Shown: piece after piece, positions 7,438 through 16,759 of the stretch
Position numbering within the stretch: the stretch's first letter is position 1
Layout: each line of letters begins with the position of its first letter
Assembly: GCF_020165195.1 (NCBI RefSeq)
Contig: NZ_JAIUHR010000002.1
Span: forward strand, 124,001 to 188,000
Source: Mesorhizobium sp. CA14
GTDB lineage: Bacteria; Pseudomonadota; Alphaproteobacteria; Rhizobiales; Rhizobiaceae
Reading direction: 5' to 3'
Length of the DNA stretch: 64,000 nucleotides
Notes under the pieces: model-generated
Databases searched by the model: none
The model's input: only the letters and a program-made list of their open reading frames with translations
What the model was told of the DNA's origin: nothing
Translations under genes and position numbers: made by a program

Positions 7438-8613
7438 GTGATTGATCTCGCACTCTGGCTGAATCCTCTGAACGGTGAGAATCCGTCGGGAGAGGACTTG
7501 CGCAGCGACCCGGCCTTTCATGAGCTGGAGCGCCTGACCGAGCCTCAGCTCAAGGTTGTCTACGACGGCAACGGCAAGCCCACATCGCAATCCAGTCCGG
7601 TCGACTGGGCGGCGGTGCTCGAAAAGGCCGAAGAGTTGCGCTCCCGCGGCCGGGACCTGCGCCTGCTGGTCATCGTCGCGCGGGCCTTGGCCAACGAGGA
7701 AGGGCTGGCCGGCCTCGCCCAGGGCCTGACGCTCATCGCCAGGACCTTCGACCAGCATTGGGACACGATGCATCCGGCATTGCGGGCGAACGCGCCGCCG
7801 CGCGACGCCGCCTTGCGCCGCATCAACGCGCTGCTTGACCTCCAGAACGCCCAGCAAGGCCTGCTGGCAAGCCTGCGCGGAACGATTTTCTTTTCGCCGC
7901 GCCAGGTCGGGCCGATCAGCGGGCGCGACCTGGAACAGGGCGCGCTCGACGAGCGCGTCATGCTGCAGGAAGCGGCCTCGGGGCTGAACGCGGCCGAAAA
8001 GGCGGCATTGGTAAGCGCGCACAACCAGTTGCTGAACCGGGTGCGCGCCGGATGCGCGGCGCAAATCGATCAGGCCGGCGAGGCGATGACGGCGCTGCTC
8101 GCCGACGCGCGGGCCGCGATCGCCGCCCTCGACGCGGTGGATGCCGCGCTCAATGCCCGCATCGAAGGCCATGGCGCCACCGTCCCGGAATTGAAGAAGT
8201 TCCTGCAGCGTTTGCTGACGACGCTGGAGCGGAATTCCGGTGCCGGCGCCACGGTGAACGGTGCCGCCAAGCCCGCTCCGCAGGCAGCGGCGGAACCAGC
8301 AATGCCCGCCCGCAATGGTCATGGAGCCGAGACGATGGCAAGTGTGGCAAGCGCCGTTGAGGCGAGCACCGGTCTGCCGGACCGGATCAACTCGCGCGAC
8401 GAAGTCGTCAAATGCCTCGACCTCGTCGTCGCCTTCTACGACCGCACCGAGCCGTCCAGCCCCATCCCGCATCTCGCCCGGCGCGTGCGCCGGATGGTGC
8501 ACATGGATTTCGTGGAACTGATGGAAGATCTCGCCCCGTCGGGGTTGAAGGAATTCCGGCTGCTTGCCGGTGTCCCCGATCCCAAGAAGCCGGCCCAGAA
8601 GGATGAAAGGTAG
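7438..8613 (+). CDS. tssA: T6SS cap/baseplate protein TssA (ImpA family)
   Basis: A 391-residue ImpA-type protein. The N-terminus has the ImpA_N signature, with NPLNGENPSGEDLR near residue 9 and DPAFHELERL soon after. A helical middle follows, then an Ala/Pro linker (about 265-310) and a C-terminal helical domain with FYDRTEPSSPIPHLARR. TssA coordinates tail-tube and sheath polymerisation and caps the growing sheath. The start is the GTG at 7438, matching the family N-terminus; the RBS is a weak G-run. It is the first gene of the main plus-strand T6SS operon and is followed by tssB after five bases. Confidence 0.93.
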   Translation: MIDLALWLNPLNGENPSGEDLRSDPAFHELERLTEPQLKVVYDGNGKPTSQSSPVDWAAVLEKAEELRSRGRDLRLLVIVARALANEEGLAGLAQGLTLIARTFDQHWDTMHPALRANAPPRDAALRRINALLDLQNAQQGLLASLRGTIFFSPRQVGPISGRDLEQGALDERVMLQEAASGLNAAEKAALVSAHNQLLNRVRAGCAAQIDQAGEAMTALLADARAAIAALDAVDAALNARIEGHGATVPELKKFLQRLLTTLERNSGAGATVNGAAKPAPQAAAEPAMPARNGHGAETMASVASAVEASTGLPDRINSRDEVVKCLDLVVAFYDRTEPSSPIPHLARRVRRMVHMDFVELMEDLAPSGLKEFRLLAGVPDPKKPAQKDER

Positions 8614-8618
8614 AAAGC

Positions 8619-9155
8619 ATGCCAGCAGAGAGCAAAGCGAAGGTCATCGAAAGAAACCGCGCGCCGCGCGTGCAGATCGCCTACGACGTCGAAACCTACG
8701 GCAGCCCGACGACGATCGAACTGCCGTTCGTCATGGCCGTGATGGCCGACCTTGCCGGCGCGTCGCAGACCAAGGAAGCGTCGAAGTCGGTGCTCGACCG
8801 CAACTTCGTCGAAACCGATGCCAACCGCTTCCCCAAATTCATGGAAGCGATGGGGCCGCGCGTGAAGGCGCGGGTGAAGAACACCCTGCCGCAGGCCGAG
8901 GGCCAGGAGCGTGAGGAAGAGCTCATGGTCGATCTCACCTTCTCCAAGATGGGCGACTTCGCGCCGGACAAGATCGCCGAGCAGGTCCCGCAATTGGCCG
9001 AGATCCTGAAGATGCGCCGTCAGCTCGAGGAGCTGCTGGGCTTCATGGACGGCCGCGTCGACGCCGAAAAGCGCATCGCGCAGCTTCTGAACAACGAGCC
9101 GCTGCTGAGCAAGATCGCCAGCCAGGCAATGGATGACGGCAAGGGCGAGGAGTAA
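8619..9155 (+). CDS. tssB: T6SS contractile sheath small subunit TssB (VipA)
   Basis: A 178-residue TssB/VipA protein. It begins with a basic stretch and RAPRVQIAYDVETYGS, and has the family's conserved LPFVMAVMADLAG block and RNFVETDANRFPKFMEAM. TssB pairs with TssC to form the cytoplasmic sheath whose contraction drives the Hcp tube outward. ATG 8619 follows GGATGAAAGGTAGAAAGC, which supplies the ribosome binding site. The gap to tssC is three bases, as is usual for this invariant pair. Confidence 0.96.
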   Translation: MPAESKAKVIERNRAPRVQIAYDVETYGSPTTIELPFVMAVMADLAGASQTKEASKSVLDRNFVETDANRFPKFMEAMGPRVKARVKNTLPQAEGQEREEELMVDLTFSKMGDFAPDKIAEQVPQLAEILKMRRQLEELLGFMDGRVDAEKRIAQLLNNEPLLSKIASQAMDDGKGEE

Positions 9156-9158
9156 GTC

Positions 9159-10664
9159 ATGGCCGAACAGCAAAAGACCGCAGCCGCCACCGCCGAGGCG
9201 GAAGCCATCGATCTCGGCGAATTCAGCGGACTCCTGGAAAAGGATTTCAAGGTCAAGAAGGACGACAGCGAGAAGCTGCAGCAGCTGGTGCGCAACCTGG
9301 CTTTGGCCGCACAATCGCGCTCTGAGACCACGACCATCTCATCCAACGCGATCAAGTCGATCAAGTCGCTGATCGCCGGCATCGACAAGATGCTGACAAC
9401 GCAGGTCAACGAGATCCTGCACGCGCCGGAAGTGCGCGAGATGGAAGGCACGTGGCGCGGCCTGTGGTACCTCGTCAACAACACCGAGACGGACACCAAG
9501 CTCAAGATCCGGGTGATGAACATCTCCAAGGAGCAGCTGGCCGACACGCTGGAAGACTACGAAGGCCAGATGTGGGACCAGAGCCCGATCTTCAAGAAGG
9601 TCTACACGGACGAGTATTCGATGCTGGGCGGCGAGCCGATCGGCTGCATCATCGGCGCCTACGAGTTCTCAAACCACCCGCGCGACGTCGGCCTGCTGCG
9701 CAACATCTCGGGCGTCTGCGCCTCGGCGCACACTCCGTTCATCGCGGCCGCCTCGCCGCGGCTGTTCCGCATGGACAGCTGGCAGGAACTGCCAAACCCG
9801 CAGGACCTGCAGATGATCGTGAACAACCCGGCCTATGCCTCATGGCAGTCGCTGCGCGAGAGCGAGGACGCACGTTATATCGGGCTCACCATGCCGCGCG
9901 TGCTGGCGCGCCTGCCCTACGGCTCGGAAACCGTTCCGGTGAAGGGCTTCACCTTCGAGGAGGAGGTGGGCGGCGATCACAACAAATATGTCTGGATGAA
10001 CGCCGCCTTCCCGATGGGCGTGAACATCAACCGCAGCCACAAGCTCTATGGCTGGGGCACGCAGATCCGCGGCGTCGAGAATGGCGGCACGGTGCTCAAC
10101 CTGCCGGTGCACGCCTTCCCGACCGACGACGGCTCGATCGCGATGAAGTGCCCGACCGAGGTCGCCATCGACGACCGGCGCGAAGCGGAGCTGGCCAAGC
10201 TCGGCCTGATGCCGATCCTGCACCGCAAGAACACCGATCTCGCGGCCTTTATCGGCGCGCATTCGCTGCAGGACGACGAGACGCGCGCCGGGCGCCTGGT
10301 GGATCCGGACGCGCAGGCGAACGAACGGCTGAGCGCCAACCTGCCCTACCTGTTCCCGGTGTCGCGCTTCGCGCATTACCTGAAGGCGATCGCGCGCGAC
10401 AAGATCGGCTCGTTCAAGGAACGCACCGACATGCAGATCTGGTTGACCGAATGGATCAACCGGTACGTGCTGGCCAATCCAGCCTTCGCCGACGACAAGG
10501 CGCGCGCCAAGCGCCCGCTCGCCGCGGCTGAGGTCCAGGTCGACAGCGTCGAGGGCCGGCCCGGTTACTACAATGCCCGTTTCTATCTGCGTCCCCACTA
10601 CCAGCTGGAAGGCATCAACGCCTCGCTCCGGCTGGTGTCGGAACTGCCGTCGGTGAAGGGCTGA
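9159..10664 (+). CDS. tssC: T6SS contractile sheath large subunit TssC (VipB)
   Basis: A 501-residue TssC/VipB protein with the hallmark EMEGTWRGLWYLVNNTETD near residue 95 and FRMDSWQEL after 200. The C-terminal part ending in YYNARFYLRPHYQLEG is highly conserved in the family. With TssB it builds the six-start helical sheath, and its core beta-sheet is the handshake that holds the polymer together. Length is normal. Only 46 nt separate it from hcp. No oddity seen. Confidence 0.97.
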   Translation: MAEQQKTAAATAEAEAIDLGEFSGLLEKDFKVKKDDSEKLQQLVRNLALAAQSRSETTTISSNAIKSIKSLIAGIDKMLTTQVNEILHAPEVREMEGTWRGLWYLVNNTETDTKLKIRVMNISKEQLADTLEDYEGQMWDQSPIFKKVYTDEYSMLGGEPIGCIIGAYEFSNHPRDVGLLRNISGVCASAHTPFIAAASPRLFRMDSWQELPNPQDLQMIVNNPAYASWQSLRESEDARYIGLTMPRVLARLPYGSETVPVKGFTFEEEVGGDHNKYVWMNAAFPMGVNINRSHKLYGWGTQIRGVENGGTVLNLPVHAFPTDDGSIAMKCPTEVAIDDRREAELAKLGLMPILHRKNTDLAAFIGAHSLQDDETRAGRLVDPDAQANERLSANLPYLFPVSRFAHYLKAIARDKIGSFKERTDMQIWLTEWINRYVLANPAFADDKARAKRPLAAAEVQVDSVEGRPGYYNARFYLRPHYQLEGINASLRLVSELPSVKG

Positions 10665-10710
10665 GATCGTTAAGCAAAGTCATCTTGTTTCGTAGCGGTG
10701 GAGAAAGACA

Positions 10711-11187
10711 ATGCCAGACAGAACCGATGCGCCCTCGACGAAAATCGACGGCTTCCTGAAAGTCCCGGACATCAAGGGTCCGAGCAAACGCGACGGCCAT
10801 GAAGACGAGATCGAGATCCACGGCGTCGATTACAAGATGATCGCGCCCTACGACCCGAACTCGCTGTCGCGGCGTGGCCGCGTGTCGATGGGAATGATCA
10901 AGTTCTTCAAGCATTACGACAAGTCGTCGCCCTACCTGAAGAAGGCGCTGTTCGAGAACAAGGCGCTCGACGAAGTGGTGTTTTCGGCACGCCGCACCAT
11001 CGACGGCGAGACCAGCGACTACCTGGTCGTGACGCTGACCGACGCCTCGATCATGGAATACGACATGCGGCAGGCGCACGACGAGCCAGACCTCATCGAG
11101 GAAGAGGTCAGCTTCGCTTACAAGAAGATCAAGTTCGTCTACAACAAGGACGACGAGATCGAAATGGACGTCTATGTCGGCAAGTGA
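10711..11187 (+). CDS. hcp: T6SS tail-tube protein Hcp (TssD)
   Basis: A 158-residue Hcp protein: it starts with the usual FLKVPDIKGPSKR block, contains FFKHYDKSSPYLKKALFENK in the middle, and ends in a beta-rich C-terminus. Hcp hexamers stack into the tube propelled by the TssBC sheath, and can carry small effectors in their lumen. GGTGGAGAAAGACA upstream of ATG 10711 gives a good ribosome binding site. This is the only hcp in the window. The stop overlaps the tssE start by 14 nt. Confidence 0.96.
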   Translation: MPDRTDAPSTKIDGFLKVPDIKGPSKRDGHEDEIEIHGVDYKMIAPYDPNSLSRRGRVSMGMIKFFKHYDKSSPYLKKALFENKALDEVVFSARRTIDGETSDYLVVTLTDASIMEYDMRQAHDEPDLIEEEVSFAYKKIKFVYNKDDEIEMDVYVGK

Positions 11188-11926
11188 GGCCAAGCGGCCC
11201 GGCGCGAAAGCGCAGCTTGCCGGCAGCTCGCGGGCAAAGCGCGAGGCGGTACAACCCTCCCTCTGGGACCGCCTCGTCAACGATTTGCCCGGGCTAACGT
11301 CGGAGATTGACGGGCTGCGCCGTCTGTTGGACGAAGAACTCGGCGCCGAGCGCGTCGAGGCTCTTCTGGCCGGCAGCGCGCGCGCCATCGATGCCGATGC
11401 CGAACTGACATCCGAGCAGAAACGGCGACTGCACAGGCTGGTCTTCCAGACCGAGCATCGCGCCGAGATCGAGAGCCGCGGCGTGGTGGTGTCGGCGCGC
11501 GTGCTTAGGGAGGCAGTCAGGCGCGACATCGAGGCCCTGTTCAATACCGAGCGTTTCGAGTCCGTCCCGATGCTTTCCGACGCCGAGCACGAACAGCCGC
11601 TGGACGAGTTGCCGCCGCTTGCCGACTTTCCGGAGGTGCGCCGCAGCGTCGTCAACTATGGCGTGCCGTCGTTTTCCGGCCGCTCGTCCCGGGATTTCGA
11701 TCGCGACACGCTGGCGCGCGAGATCCGCGCGGTGCTCGCCACTTTCGAGCCGCGCCTCAAGGAAAGCGCCACGACCGTCAATGTCACGCTTGGCGACAAG
11801 ACCGTCGGCCTCAAGATCGAGATCGACGCCGTGCTGATCATGACGCCGACGCCGGAACGCATGCGGCTGCGCACCACGATCAATCTCGACAACGGTCTAG
11901 CGCGAACCGAATTCCGGGAGACCTGA
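11174..11926 (+). CDS. tssE: T6SS baseplate protein TssE (gp25-like) with N-terminal extension
   Basis: A 250-residue protein. The C-terminal 110 or so residues are the gp25/lysozyme-like TssE domain, with VVNYGVPSFSG and EPRLKESATTVNV as the clearest blocks. TssE links the TssK-TssF-TssG wedge to the sheath start. About 100 residues precede the domain, a charged, helical extension that makes this longer than typical TssE (130-180 residues). The ATG lies inside the end of hcp (14-nt overlap), implying coupling. The TssF start follows one base after the stop. Confidence 0.92.
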   Translation: MSASEAKRPGAKAQLAGSSRAKREAVQPSLWDRLVNDLPGLTSEIDGLRRLLDEELGAERVEALLAGSARAIDADAELTSEQKRRLHRLVFQTEHRAEIESRGVVVSARVLREAVRRDIEALFNTERFESVPMLSDAEHEQPLDELPPLADFPEVRRSVVNYGVPSFSGRSSRDFDRDTLAREIRAVLATFEPRLKESATTVNVTLGDKTVGLKIEIDAVLIMTPTPERMRLRTTINLDNGLARTEFRET

Positions 11927-11927
11927 G

Positions 11928-13802
11928 ATGGATCGGGTCTTCGTGGAGTATTACGAAGAGGAACTGACCCATATCCGCGCGCTGGCCGCGGAATTCGCCG
12001 ACATGCATCCGGCGGTGGCCCGCAACCTTTCCCTCGACACCGTCCCCTGCCCCGATCCTTATGTCGAACGGCTGCTCGACGGCGTGGCCTTTCTTGCGGC
12101 GCGCACGCGGCTCAAGGTCGACGCCGAGCGTTCACGCTTTTCGCGCGCCGTGCTCGACGTGCTCTATCCGGACCTGGTGACGCCGGCGCCGGCGACGGCA
12201 ATGGCCGTGCTGAAACCTGGACAGCAGGTGCAGTCGATGATCGCCGGCCATGCCGTCGCGCGCGGCACGCGGCTGGTCTCGGGCCTGCATCCGGGGCTTT
12301 CGACGCGCTCGACCTTCACCACCGCGCAAGAGGTCACGCTGTGGCCGATCGCGATCACCTCAGTCAGCTATTTCCAGGATCGCAGCGCGCTGGCCGCCGC
12401 CGGCATCGCGCCGGTCGGCGGCGTGCGCGGCGAAGCGGCGTTCCGCATCGCGTTCGCGCGAACCGGAAAAGGCAAGCTCAGCGAATTGTCGCTCGACCGC
12501 CTCGACCTCTATTTCGCCGGACGCACCAAGGCGCCGCTCATCTTCGACGCGATCTTCGGCGCCTGTTCGGCCGTCGGCGCGCGGGCGGAAGGCAAGACAA
12601 ATCCGCTTATTGCGCTGCCCGAACCCGAAATGATCGGCATCCACGACGACGAAGCGCTGATGCCGCGCACGCGGCCGACCTTCGAGGGATACCGGCTGCT
12701 GCGCGAATATTTCATGATCCCCGAGCGCTTCCACTATGTGCGCGTTGCCGGCCTGCAGCCGGTGGTGCGCAAGTGCGATGGGGGAATGGAGATCATCTTC
12801 CTGTTCCGGCGTCCGGTGCCGGAACTCGCCGATGTGACGGTGGCCGATTTCGAGCTGTTCGCGACGCCGATCATCAATCTCTTCGAACGCGAGTGCAACG
12901 TCATCGAGATCGATCCGCGGCGGACGCGCCAGGTGCTGCATGCCGACCGCACGCGGGCGCGCGACTTCGAGATTTTCCGCGTCACCCGGGTGGAGGACGC
13001 CGACGCTGAAGGCAGCGAGGCGACCATCCCCGAACTGTTCAGCCTGGGGCAGAACCGCGGCAGCGGCTGGGTCTATTCGACCGAGCGGCGCCCGCGGCGG
13101 GCCACGGAGGATGAGCGGCGCGACGGCCTGACCCGTACCTCCTACACCGGCGACGATGTCTTCCTCGCTATCTCGCGGCCGGCCGGCAGCCAGCCCAACC
13201 GGCCGCTCAGGCGGCTCGACGTGATGGCGCTCTGCACCAACCGCGACCTGCCGATCCTCGACGACACGCCGACGCTGACGCTGGAGACCGCCGACCCGGT
13301 GGAAGCGGTGCGGCTGCTCGGCGCGCTGCGGCCGCCGCAGCCGGCGATCCCGGCAGCACTGCCGGCCGGCGCCGAAGGCGAATCCCGCGCCGACAATCTC
13401 GCCTGGCGGCTGGTGGCGCAGCTCTCGCTCAATTTCCTGAGTCTCGCCAAGGAAGGCCGCGGCGTCGATCCGCTGCACGCCTTGCTCGACCTCTACGCCG
13501 ATCGTGGCGATCCCAGCCTTGCCCGCAACGTGCATTCGATCACCCGCATCGACTCGCGGCCGGTGATCGAGCGGCTCAAGATCGATGGGCCGATGTGTTT
13601 CGGCCGCGGCACCGAGGTGACGCTGCATGTCGACCAGTCGGTGCTGGCGGGCCAGAGCACGCTGCTGCTTTCGGCCCTGCTGGCGCGGCTGTTCGCCCGC
13701 CATGCCGGGATAAATGGTTTCGTGCGGACGCGTACGCGGTTGCTGCAGAAGCAGGAGGATGTGCCATGGCCGATGACGCCCGGCAATCGCTACCTGATCT
13801 AG
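11928..13802 (+). CDS. tssF: T6SS baseplate wedge protein TssF
   Basis: A 624-residue TssF/ImpG protein. The N-terminus MDRVFVEYYEEELTHIR is characteristic, as are DPYVERLLDGVAFLAAR and the later SYTGDDVFLAISRP. TssF forms the baseplate wedge with TssG, TssE and TssK around VgrG. Length is normal (about 600). The 3' end overlaps the tssG start by 37 nt, with the TssG ribosome binding site AGGAGG lying inside the tssF coding sequence. No unusual features. Confidence 0.96.
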   Translation: MDRVFVEYYEEELTHIRALAAEFADMHPAVARNLSLDTVPCPDPYVERLLDGVAFLAARTRLKVDAERSRFSRAVLDVLYPDLVTPAPATAMAVLKPGQQVQSMIAGHAVARGTRLVSGLHPGLSTRSTFTTAQEVTLWPIAITSVSYFQDRSALAAAGIAPVGGVRGEAAFRIAFARTGKGKLSELSLDRLDLYFAGRTKAPLIFDAIFGACSAVGARAEGKTNPLIALPEPEMIGIHDDEALMPRTRPTFEGYRLLREYFMIPERFHYVRVAGLQPVVRKCDGGMEIIFLFRRPVPELADVTVADFELFATPIINLFERECNVIEIDPRRTRQVLHADRTRARDFEIFRVTRVEDADAEGSEATIPELFSLGQNRGSGWVYSTERRPRRATEDERRDGLTRTSYTGDDVFLAISRPAGSQPNRPLRRLDVMALCTNRDLPILDDTPTLTLETADPVEAVRLLGALRPPQPAIPAALPAGAEGESRADNLAWRLVAQLSLNFLSLAKEGRGVDPLHALLDLYADRGDPSLARNVHSITRIDSRPVIERLKIDGPMCFGRGTEVTLHVDQSVLAGQSTLLLSALLARLFARHAGINGFVRTRTRLLQKQEDVPWPMTPGNRYLI

Positions 13803-14824
13803 CGCAGCCAACTGAGGCCGAGGCGCTGTCGGAGAGCTTCGACTTCTTCGAGCTGCTGCGCCGCCTGGAGCAGCGGCGTGGACTGTTCGGGCATTCCGGA
13901 ACCGCCGACCGCGAGCCGGCAAGGCTCGGCCAGCATGTGCGCCTGAACTTCTCGGCCAGGGACGTGATCAAATTCCAGGATGCCAGCGAAAAGGCTCCGG
14001 CGCGGGTGACCGTGGCCAATCTCGGCCTGCTCGGGCCGGAAGGGCCGATGCCGCTGCATCTGACGCGCTGGGTGCTCGACAGGCTGTCGCAGCGCTGGTT
14101 CACCGGCGCCGACGCCGAGCAGACAAGCGACACGACCTTCGTCGATTTCGTCAACATCCTGCAGCATCGCATGATCACGCTCTACTATCGCGCCTGGGCG
14201 GATGCGCATCCGGCCGTGCAGGTCGAACGTTCGGTCGGCGGGCGCGTCCGCGCCATGCTCGAAGCCATGGCCGGCATCGGCCTTCCCGGCACGCAGGATC
14301 CCGAGCTCGACACAGTACGGCTGCGCCAGGCCGGATCGCTGGCCAACCAGGTCGACGGCGCGGAGCGGCTGACGCTGTTTCTCGCCACGGCCTTCAAGGT
14401 GCCGGTTGAGATCAAGGAATTCGTCGCCGCCTGGATCACGATCCCCACAGCGCTGCAGAGCCGCATCGGCAAGGCCTATGCGGCGCTCGGCGGCGGAGCG
14501 ACGATCGGCCCGCGCGTCTTTAGCCGGCAGAGCCGGATCGAATTGCGCGTCGGCCCGCTGAGCCTAGACGACTTCAAGTCGTTCCTGCCCGGAGAACGGC
14601 GCCTTGCCCTGTTCAAGAAGGCGGTGCGCGACATGATCGGCGAAGCGCTCGACGTCGATCTCAGGATCGTGCTCGCGCGTGATAAGGTGCCGGCGCCGAA
14701 GATGGGAACCATCCAGCTCGGCCGGACCTCCTGGCTTTCGCGCCCTGCCGAAAAGGGCGACGCCGACGATCTCAGGCTGCGCACCATCGTCGGCTGGCGG
14801 CCGGACATGGCGGAGGCAGCCTGA
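13766..14824 (+). CDS. tssG: T6SS baseplate wedge protein TssG
   Basis: A 352-residue TssG/ImpH protein. It starts MADDARQSLPDLAQ at the ATG at 13766, set by an AGGAGG a few bases upstream; the frame is open further 5' but those residues are a tssF shadow. Family blocks include FDFFELLRRLEQRRG, NLGLLGPEGPMPLHLT and the C-terminal GPLSLDDFKSFLPG. It completes the TssEFGK wedge. Its TGA overlaps the tagH start (ATGA). Confidence 0.96.
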   Translation: MADDARQSLPDLAQPTEAEALSESFDFFELLRRLEQRRGLFGHSGTADREPARLGQHVRLNFSARDVIKFQDASEKAPARVTVANLGLLGPEGPMPLHLTRWVLDRLSQRWFTGADAEQTSDTTFVDFVNILQHRMITLYYRAWADAHPAVQVERSVGGRVRAMLEAMAGIGLPGTQDPELDTVRLRQAGSLANQVDGAERLTLFLATAFKVPVEIKEFVAAWITIPTALQSRIGKAYAALGGGATIGPRVFSRQSRIELRVGPLSLDDFKSFLPGERRLALFKKAVRDMIGEALDVDLRIVLARDKVPAPKMGTIQLGRTSWLSRPAEKGDADDLRLRTIVGWRPDMAEAA

Positions 14825-16266
14825 TGAGCCTGCTGCTGACCCTGGAACAAGGCCCGCGCTCGCAGGTGGTCAGGCAGACCCGGCTGGACGAGGGCGAGCT
14901 GGTGATCGGCCGCAGCGCCGATGCCGGCTGGCAGATCGACGATCCGGACATGTTCGTCTCACGCGCGCACTGCAAGATCAGCGGCGGCCGCGACGGCTAT
15001 TACGTCACCGACACGTCGAGCAGCGGTCTGTTTATCGACGATTCCGACAGCCCGCTCGGCACAGGCAGGTCGACGCGCCTGCAAAGCGGCATGCGGCTGC
15101 GCATGGGCGACTATGTGCTCCATGTCGAGGTGCAGCCCGGGGCCGGCCACACCTCGATCGGTCAGGCGCCGATTGCCAACGCCGCGCCGGCGTGGTCGCC
15201 ACAATCGCGGACGCCAGCCAGCATCGGCGGCGACGACTTCTTCTCGGCCAAGGTCGAGGAAGAGCCGCAGCGACCGCGCCCGGCAGGACTGCCCGATCCG
15301 TTCGAGCAGCCTGTGCCGGGGGCGTACGATCGCACTTCCAACCAGCGCAGCTCGCCCGCCTTCGACGATCCGTTCAGCCTCGATCCGGTGGCGACGCCGG
15401 CCTCGAACGAAGAGCCCGCCGTCGGCCGGTCGGATCCGTTCGGCTTCGGCGACATGCCGTTGCGCAGCGATATGCCCGAACCCGCGGCGAAACCGTCCGG
15501 CTTCGACGATTTCAGCTTCGGGCCGGCCGCGGCGCCCGCTTCCGGCAACAGCGCCGATCCAGCTGGCCGCGTCGAGCGGCCCGCCGAGAAGCCGAAGGCC
15601 GCCCGTCCACGGGAGATACCGGTGCAGGCCGAAGCGTCAGCGCCGCCACCGCGCCGTGTTCCTAAACTGTCACGCCCGACGTCACCGGCGCCCAGCGACA
15701 TGGCGCTGCGCGCCGCGTTCCTGCGCGGCATGGGTGTCGAGGGGGCCGATTTCCCCGGACGCGACGCGGTCGCCGAAATGGAAAAATTCGGGCGCGAATA
15801 CAGGCTGATGCTCGAGGGCCTGATGCAGCTCCTGCGCAAGCGCGCCGAGGAGAAGGGAAGCGCGCGCGTCGCCCAGACCATGGTCGGTGCCTCCGAGGTC
15901 AACCCGCTCAAGTTCCTGCCGACGGTCGAAGATGTCATCGTCACCATCATCGCGGAACGCAGTCCCGGCTTTCTCTCCGGCGAGGCGGCGATCGGCGACG
16001 CGGTGAAGGACCTCGCGCAGCACCACGTGCGCGCCTGGCGCGGCGTGCAGGCGGCGCTGCGGCGCATGATCGACCGCTTCGATCCGGCCGCGATCGAGGA
16101 AGAGCTCAAGTCCAATTCGGCGATCGGCAATCTGCTCGCCGGCGGGCGCAATGCCAAGCTGTGGGAGCTCTACCAGAAGCGCCATCGCGACATCGCCCAG
16201 AGCGCGGAATCGAGCTTCCTGGGCGAGATCGGCGCAGACTTCAGGGACGCATATGAAGAGGAGTAG
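14824..16266 (+). CDS. tagH: T6SS FHA-domain protein TagH (first copy)
   Basis: A 480-residue protein with an N-terminal FHA domain (about 1-105; VIGRSADAGWQIDDPD, then SRAHCKI and SSSGLFIDD) that should bind phosphothreonine. A long Pro/Asp/Ser-rich linker (about 115-290) follows, with repeated DPF motifs. The C-terminal domain of the TagH/ImpI family (about 295-480) has NPLKFLPTVEDV. In other systems FHA proteins (Fha1) are phosphorylated by PpkA and trigger assembly; pppA and ppkA lie 22 kb downstream here. Its start overlaps the tssG stop. A second FHA gene is at 31159. Confidence 0.93.
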   Translation: MSLLLTLEQGPRSQVVRQTRLDEGELVIGRSADAGWQIDDPDMFVSRAHCKISGGRDGYYVTDTSSSGLFIDDSDSPLGTGRSTRLQSGMRLRMGDYVLHVEVQPGAGHTSIGQAPIANAAPAWSPQSRTPASIGGDDFFSAKVEEEPQRPRPAGLPDPFEQPVPGAYDRTSNQRSSPAFDDPFSLDPVATPASNEEPAVGRSDPFGFGDMPLRSDMPEPAAKPSGFDDFSFGPAAAPASGNSADPAGRVERPAEKPKAARPREIPVQAEASAPPPRRVPKLSRPTSPAPSDMALRAAFLRGMGVEGADFPGRDAVAEMEKFGREYRLMLEGLMQLLRKRAEEKGSARVAQTMVGASEVNPLKFLPTVEDVIVTIIAERSPGFLSGEAAIGDAVKDLAQHHVRAWRGVQAALRRMIDRFDPAAIEEELKSNSAIGNLLAGGRNAKLWELYQKRHRDIAQSAESSFLGEIGADFRDAYEEE

Positions 16267-16270
16267 GGAC

Positions 16271-16723
16271 ATGATCGACAGACGGGAATTCATCGTTGCC
16301 ATCGGCGCAACGGGGCTGCTTGCGGCATGCCAGAGCGGCCCGCCGAAACCATCGGTCATCACGGTCAACGTGACCGGTGGTGCCGGCATGAATCCGGGAC
16401 CGGCCGGCGGCGACAGGCCGGTGACCGTGCTGGTGATACGGCTTGCCAGCACCGGCAAGTTCAACTCGGCCGATTATTTCGCGCTGCAGGGCGATGCCGG
16501 CTCGGCGCTGGGCGCCGACCTCATCGGATCGGACGCGATCTCGGTCGCTCCGGGCAAGACGGCGGCCAAGACCATCACGGTCGAACCGAACGCGACGGCG
16601 CTCGGCTTCGTCGCGCTGATCCGCGAACCCGGCGGCCGCAACTGGCGCACGACCAAGTCGGTATCGCCAGGGTCGAAATTCACCATCAACGTTAGCCTCG
16701 GCAAGGGCGGCATTTCCGCCTGA
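16271..16723 (+). CDS. tssJ: T6SS outer-membrane lipoprotein TssJ with Tat-like signal
   Basis: A 150-residue TssJ. The leader MIDRREFIVAIGATGLLAAC ends in a lipobox, with Cys20 as the lipidation site. A twin arginine followed by EF suggests export by the Tat route. The mature part is a transthyretin-like beta-sandwich as in SciN, with PVTVLVIRLASTGKF and VTGGAGMNPG. TssJ anchors TssM to the outer membrane. Start ATG 16271 is preceded by AGGAGTAGGGAC. It is the only TssJ here although two TssM genes exist. Confidence 0.92.
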   Translation: MIDRREFIVAIGATGLLAACQSGPPKPSVITVNVTGGAGMNPGPAGGDRPVTVLVIRLASTGKFNSADYFALQGDAGSALGADLIGSDAISVAPGKTAAKTITVEPNATALGFVALIREPGGRNWRTTKSVSPGSKFTINVSLGKGGISA

Positions 16724-16759
16724 CGGCGAGACAAGAACGGCAGTGCAGAGAGCAGTGGC

